Assembly (NCBI RefSeq): GCF_014204795.1
Contig: NZ_JACHMB010000001.1
Coordinates: forward strand, 10,676,501-10,740,500
Reading direction: 5' to 3'
DNA from: Nonomuraea jabiensis
GTDB taxonomy: Bacteria; Actinomycetota; Actinomycetes; Streptosporangiales; Streptosporangiaceae
DNA length: 64,000 bases
The stretch's first letter is position 1, and each line of letters opens with the position of its first letter. Below the pieces are notes generated by a model. The model worked only from the letters and a program-made list of their open reading frames with translations. It was not told the DNA's origin and ran no database searches. Shown here in pieces: positions 60,794 to 64,000 of this stretch. The position numbers and the translations under genes were made by a program.

Positions 60794-61732
60794 ATGCACG
60801 TCAGGGTGCTAGGCGCACTGCATGTCGAACAAGACGGGGTCGACATCACTCCCAGCGCCCACAAACCCCGGCAGATCCTGTCGTTACTGGCGCTCAACTC
60901 CAACCGCGTCGTGCCGAACGCCGGTCTTATGGAAGAGCTCTGGGACGACAATCCGCCGCGCAGCGCGGTGACGACGCTGCAGACGTACATCATGCAATTG
61001 CGCAAAAGCATGGCCGGGGCAATGGAAGTCCCCACCTCCGTCGTCGTCAAGGAGAATCTGATCACGACCCCCGGCGGTTATCTGCTGCGACTGCCGCCCG
61101 AATCCATCGACCTGCACAGGTACGAAACGCTCGACGCGCGCGGGCGCGACGCGCTCGATGCCGACGACGTCGCCGAGGCCGTGCGGCTGTTCGACGAGGC
61201 GTTGCGGCTGTGGCACGGCACGGCCCTGGTCGACGTGCCGCCGGGGCCGCTGTTGCAGCGCGAGATCGTCCGCATGGAGGAGGCGCGGTTCGGCACCATC
61301 GAGAAGCGGATCGAGGCCAACCTCCGGCTCAACCGGCACAGCGAGATGCTCGGCGAGCTGCGCGCGCTGTGTATGGAACACCAGTTGCACGAGTCGCTCC
61401 AGGCGCAGTACATGATCTGCCTGCACCACTGCGGGCGGCGGGACGAGGCGCTGGCCGCCTTCCGCACGCTGCGCTGGAGCCTGATCAAGGAATTAGGGCT
61501 GGAGCCGTCGGTAAAGCTCCAGCGGCTGCACCGCGCCATCCTCGCCGACGACCCCATCCTGCACCGCACACCCTCCTTCTTCCGCCTGCCCCCCGCGCAC
61601 GCCGGGACGCCGGAGCGGGCCAAGACGCCCACCCCGGTGAGCGTGAACGCCACCGAGAAGGAGGGCGGCGAGCGCGCCCGCGGCAAGCCGTCGCGCCGCC
61701 GCAAGGCGCAGCACCGGCGCCGGCGCGGCTAG
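60794..61732 (+). CDS. SARP-family activator (BTAD) with two TTA codons
   Basis: This 312-residue protein has an N-terminal winged-helix DNA-binding domain (PRQILSLLALNSNRVV, ELWDDNPPRSAVTTLQTYI) and a BTAD domain (about 100-245, with HESLQAQYMICLHHCGRRDEAL, split HESLQAQYMI and CLHHCGRRDEAL). It should activate the polyketide genes through the 11-bp repeats listed here. Two leucines are coded by TTA, at residues 31 (60884-60886) and 234 (61493-61495), so translation depends on the rare bldA tRNA. The C-terminal 60 residues are a basic, probably disordered tail, unusual for a SARP. Confidence 0.9.
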   Translation: MHVRVLGALHVEQDGVDITPSAHKPRQILSLLALNSNRVVPNAGLMEELWDDNPPRSAVTTLQTYIMQLRKSMAGAMEVPTSVVVKENLITTPGGYLLRLPPESIDLHRYETLDARGRDALDADDVAEAVRLFDEALRLWHGTALVDVPPGPLLQREIVRMEEARFGTIEKRIEANLRLNRHSEMLGELRALCMEHQLHESLQAQYMICLHHCGRRDEALAAFRTLRWSLIKELGLEPSVKLQRLHRAILADDPILHRTPSFFRLPPAHAGTPERAKTPTPVSVNATEKEGGERARGKPSRRRKAQHRRRRG

Positions 61733-61744
61733 AGGTGTCCCGGG

Positions 61745-62359
61745 TCAGGAACGGCGCACCCGGGCCAGCCAGCCCGGCACGTCCACCTCCCGCAGCGGGT
61801 CACGCGGGTCGAGGCAGGTGAAGGGAGCGGCCTGGATCTCCTCGACGTGCCAGCCGTCGCCGAAGGCCGTGCGGTAGTCGGCCTGCCCCGCTCCCGGAGG
61901 GAAGCCCTCGGTCGGCGTGTCGGAGAGCGACAGGACGTGCACCCGGGCCCCGGGACGGCAGGCCCGGTGCAGGGCGGCGGTGTAACGGGCGCGGGCCTCG
62001 CCGTCGAACAGGTGGAACAGGCCCGTGTCGACCACGGTGGCGTACCCTTCCCCTCGCCCGCCGAGGCGCAACGCGTCGCCGAGTTCGAACGTGGCCGCGA
62101 TCCCGCGCTCCTCCGCCTTGGCCCGCGCCTCGCTGATCGCCGCCGGCGAGCTGTCGATCCCCAGCACGTCGTAGCCGAGCGCGGCCAGCAGCAGCGTGTG
62201 CTCGCCCGTGCCGCAGCCCGCGTCCAGCACGGGCCCCTCGATCAGCCCGGCGCGCTCCAGCCGGACCACGACCTCCTGGGGGTGCCCCACGTCCCAAGGC
62301 GGTGCCTGCCGCCGTGCCTTGGCGCGGTACGCCTCCTCGAAAGGGTCCTTCTCCCCCAT
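61745..62359 (-). CDS. Class I SAM-dependent methyltransferase
   Basis: This 204-residue protein has PVLDAGCGTGEHTLLLAALG (motif I, shortened to LDAGCGTGEHTLLLA), VLGIDSSPAAI (motif II) and FHLFDGEARARYTAALHRA, with PPWDVGHPQEVVVRL at the start. Similar small methyltransferases occur widely, including TehB-like and thiol methyltransferases. It converges with the SARP gene, with 12 bases between stops. It may methylate the polyketide core, but nothing in the sequence fixes the substrate. Confidence 0.8.
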   Translation of the reverse strand: MGEKDPFEEAYRAKARRQAPPWDVGHPQEVVVRLERAGLIEGPVLDAGCGTGEHTLLLAALGYDVLGIDSSPAAISEARAKAEERGIAATFELGDALRLGGRGEGYATVVDTGLFHLFDGEARARYTAALHRACRPGARVHVLSLSDTPTEGFPPGAGQADYRTAFGDGWHVEEIQAAPFTCLDPRDPLREVDVPGWLARVRRS

Positions 62360-62378
62360 CCCGTCTCCTCTCCCTCGC

Positions 62379-62413
62379 CGGCGCCGCCGGCGTCCTGTCC
62401 GCCGGCGGCGCCG
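62379..62413. other. Perfect 14-bp inverted repeat
   Basis: CGGCGCCGCCGGCG (62379-62392) pairs with CGCCGGCGGCGCCG (62400-62413) around a 7-base loop. It lies between the methyltransferase gene and the multicopper oxidase gene, which diverge. It could be an attenuator in the methyltransferase leader or a barrier between the two promoters. Confidence 0.6.
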
Positions 62414-62550
62414 ATGCGCTTCCCACTTTCCCGCGACCCGGTAGAGCGGCCCTCAAGACGCCATGGATCACGTTGTGAGCGGGGTGACCCGTGCCCGCTC
62501 CAGCCGCGGTCGAGGCGGGCGCGAGCGCAGAACGCCAGCCTTCCGACGAC

Positions 62551-62572
62551 ATCTCACAGCGATCTCACAGCC
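62551..62572 (+). promoter_or_regulatory. Direct 11-bp repeat upstream of the multicopper oxidase
   Basis: Two adjacent 11-base units differ only in the last base: ATCTCACAGCG (62551-62561) and ATCTCACAGCC (62562-62572). They lie 56 bp before the oxidase ATG. The 11-bp phase fits SARP or PhoP-type binding, but the core differs from the TCGAG/TGGAG heptamers of the other sites. Confidence 0.5.
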
Positions 62573-62627
62573 GATCGGCTGCGGGCTGGAGCAGCAGCAG
62601 CCAGCACCACACGGGGAGCCCCAGACC

Positions 62628-64000
62628 ATGGTGAAACGACGTGACCTGTTCAAGCTGGGCGCCCTCGCGGGCGGCGCCGCCATGATTCCCGTCCTCGCCT
62701 CCGAAGACACCGGTGTCCAGGCGTTCGCACGGCCCGCCGGTCACCGCCACCACGCCACCACCACGTTCTCGGGACGCGCCGCGGACGCCCCCGACCCCTT
62801 CACCGTGCCCCTGCCCCTGCCCCCGGCGCTCAAGCCGGCCGCCGTCCTGCCCGACGCCGACGTCTACCGCGTGACCACCCGGCCGGCGGTCGCCGAACTG
62901 CTGCCCGGCCTGCAGACACCCGTCCTCACCTACGGCGGCTCGTACATCGGGCCCACCATCCGCGCCACGACCGGGCGCCGGGTGATCGTGCACCACACCA
63001 ACACGCTCGACATGGGCACCGCCGTGCACCTGCACGGCGCCCACGTGCCCGCCGCCCACGACGGCTTCCCCACCGACCTCATCAACCCGGGCACCACCCG
63101 CACCTACGAATATCCGAACCGGCAGGCGGCCGCGACGCTGTGGTACCACGACCACGCCCACCACATGGAGGCCGAGCACGTCTATCGCGGTCTGCACGGC
63201 TTCTACCTGTTGGAAGACCCGGCCGAGCGCTCGCTCAAGCTGCCCAAGGGCGCGTACGACATCCCGATCATGCTGACCGACGCCCGCTTCGCCGACGACG
63301 GCAGCCTCGTCTTCATCATGGACGACTCGGGCAACCGCACGACCCTCCTCACCAACGGCCGCCCGGCCCCGTACCTGCCGGTGGCGGGCCGCCGCTACCG
63401 GCTGCGCCTGCTCAACGCCAGCAACATGCGGGTGTTCCGGCTCCAGCTCGCCGGAGGCGAGGAACTGGTGCAGGTCGCGAGCGACGGCGGCCTGCTGCCC
63501 GCCCCGGCGCCCACCGGAACGATCACGCTGAGCGCGGCCGAGCGGGCGGACGTCGTCGTCGACTTCTCCCGCTATCCGGCGGGCACCCGACTGGTCCTCA
63601 GCGACACGCTCACCGGTCTGCCCGTGCTGCGCTTCGACGTGGAGGGCCGTGTGCGTGACGACAGCCGGGTCCCCTCCGTGCTGCGCCCGGCGGCCCCGCT
63701 GCCCCCGGCCACGACCGTGCGCGACGTGACGTTCGCCTACGACTTCGCCCTCGGCTGGTTCACCATCAACGGCAGGCTCTTCGACCCCGACCGGGTGGAC
63801 TTCACGATCAATCGGGGCAGCACCGAGATCTGGCGCATCCACAACTCGACGAGTCCCATCGGGGTGCCGCACAACCTGCATGTGCATCTCGTCCAGTTCC
63901 GGGTCCTCGACCGCAACGGCGTGCCGGCCGGGCCGGCCGAGCAGGGGCCGAAGGACACGGTGTCGGTGGCGCCGGGCGAGACCGTCCGAGTCCAGGCCAC
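62628..64000 (+). CDS. Tat-exported multicopper oxidase (cut by window end)
   Basis: The 457 visible residues start with a twin-arginine signal (KRRDLFKLGALAGGAAM). Copper ligands follow in order: HLHGAH (about residues 132-137), WYHDHAHHM (about 170-178) and HNLHVHLVQF (about 415). The last copper motif (HCH-type) lies beyond the window. It resembles CotA/bilirubin-oxidase-like and phenoxazinone-synthase-like enzymes, which oxidise phenols outside the membrane using oxygen. Beside an aromatic polyketide cluster it could oxidise or couple the phenolic product, but it may be an unrelated cell-envelope enzyme. Confidence 0.88.
   Translation, partial: MVKRRDLFKLGALAGGAAMIPVLASEDTGVQAFARPAGHRHHATTTFSGRAADAPDPFTVPLPLPPALKPAAVLPDADVYRVTTRPAVAELLPGLQTPVLTYGGSYIGPTIRATTGRRVIVHHTNTLDMGTAVHLHGAHVPAAHDGFPTDLINPGTTRTYEYPNRQAAATLWYHDHAHHMEAEHVYRGLHGFYLLEDPAERSLKLPKGAYDIPIMLTDARFADDGSLVFIMDDSGNRTTLLTNGRPAPYLPVAGRRYRLRLLNASNMRVFRLQLAGGEELVQVASDGGLLPAPAPTGTITLSAAERADVVVDFSRYPAGTRLVLSDTLTGLPVLRFDVEGRVRDDSRVPSVLRPAAPLPPATTVRDVTFAYDFALGWFTINGRLFDPDRVDFTINRGSTEIWRIHNSTSPIGVPHNLHVHLVQFRVLDRNGVPAGPAEQGPKDTVSVAPGETVRVQA

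Noticed and set aside
62551-62572. PhoP box
   Set aside because: The 11-bp period fits, but the units lack the usual GTTCA core, so it is reported only as an unassigned direct repeat.

Overview
High-GC (roughly 70 percent) DNA with GTG and TTG starts, dense ATGA/GTGA stop-start overlaps, a SARP regulator, an Asp23/AmaP operon and a type II polyketide locus. This points to a filamentous actinomycete; Streptosporangiales (for example Nonomuraea-like) is a guess from gene content, not shown directly.

Left part (1-12 kb): a loose region with a six-gene Asp23/AmaP envelope operon (1248-3906), an SPW-repeat membrane protein, a membrane-anchored SpoIIE-type phosphatase and a TDT-family transporter. 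Between them lie decayed genes: an Nramp metal transporter whose structured leader may survive, a PoxB-like thiamine-diphosphate enzyme, an alpha/beta-hydrolase, a sigma-70 factor and a LuxR-type regulator.

Organosulfur module 1 (12.05-26.1 kb): a divergent locus. The left arm has two tandem solute-binding lipoproteins, two permeases, a double ATPase, an SfnB-like acyl-CoA-dehydrogenase-fold oxidase and a DszA/SnaA-like monooxygenase. The right arm has another SfnB-like enzyme, an SsuD-type sulfonate monooxygenase, a DszC-like enzyme and an SsuE-type flavin reductase. HxlR and LUD proteins follow.

Type II polyketide glycoside cluster (about 26.1-48.3 kb, plus outlying genes to about 61.7 kb): a nearly unbroken minus-strand operon (43353 to 26104) encodes an oxygenase, ketoreductase, didomain aromatase/cyclase, SnoaL-like protein, luciferase-like oxygenase, exporter, hydroxyacyl-CoA dehydrogenase, KS-alpha, KS-beta, ACP, a complete acetyl-CoA carboxylase (AccDA fusion, AccB, AccC), RmlA, RmlB, RmlD and an MBL-fold hydrolase. 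Next to it are a glycosyltransferase, two sugar O-methyltransferases (MycE-like and MycF/TylF-like), an SDR and an FMN reductase. Two more aromatase/cyclases, an exported DUF6081-like protein and a SARP activator with two TTA codons lie further right. The expected product is a ketoreduced aromatic polyketide carrying an O-methylated 6-deoxyhexose. RmlC is not in the window.

Organosulfur module 2 is interleaved with the right side of the cluster: two permeases, a double ATPase and a Xi-type GST (48516-52754), and separately a solute-binding lipoprotein with a luciferase-like oxygenase (56754-59503) behind a 24-residue leader peptide of the actinobacterial cysteine-attenuation type.

Regulation visible in the DNA: 11-bp-phased heptamer repeats of the SARP-box kind at four cluster promoters, and GGAG-N7-CTCC palindromes shared between the TetR gene promoter and the SDR/FMN-reductase divergent promoter. 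The window ends inside a Tat-exported multicopper oxidase gene.
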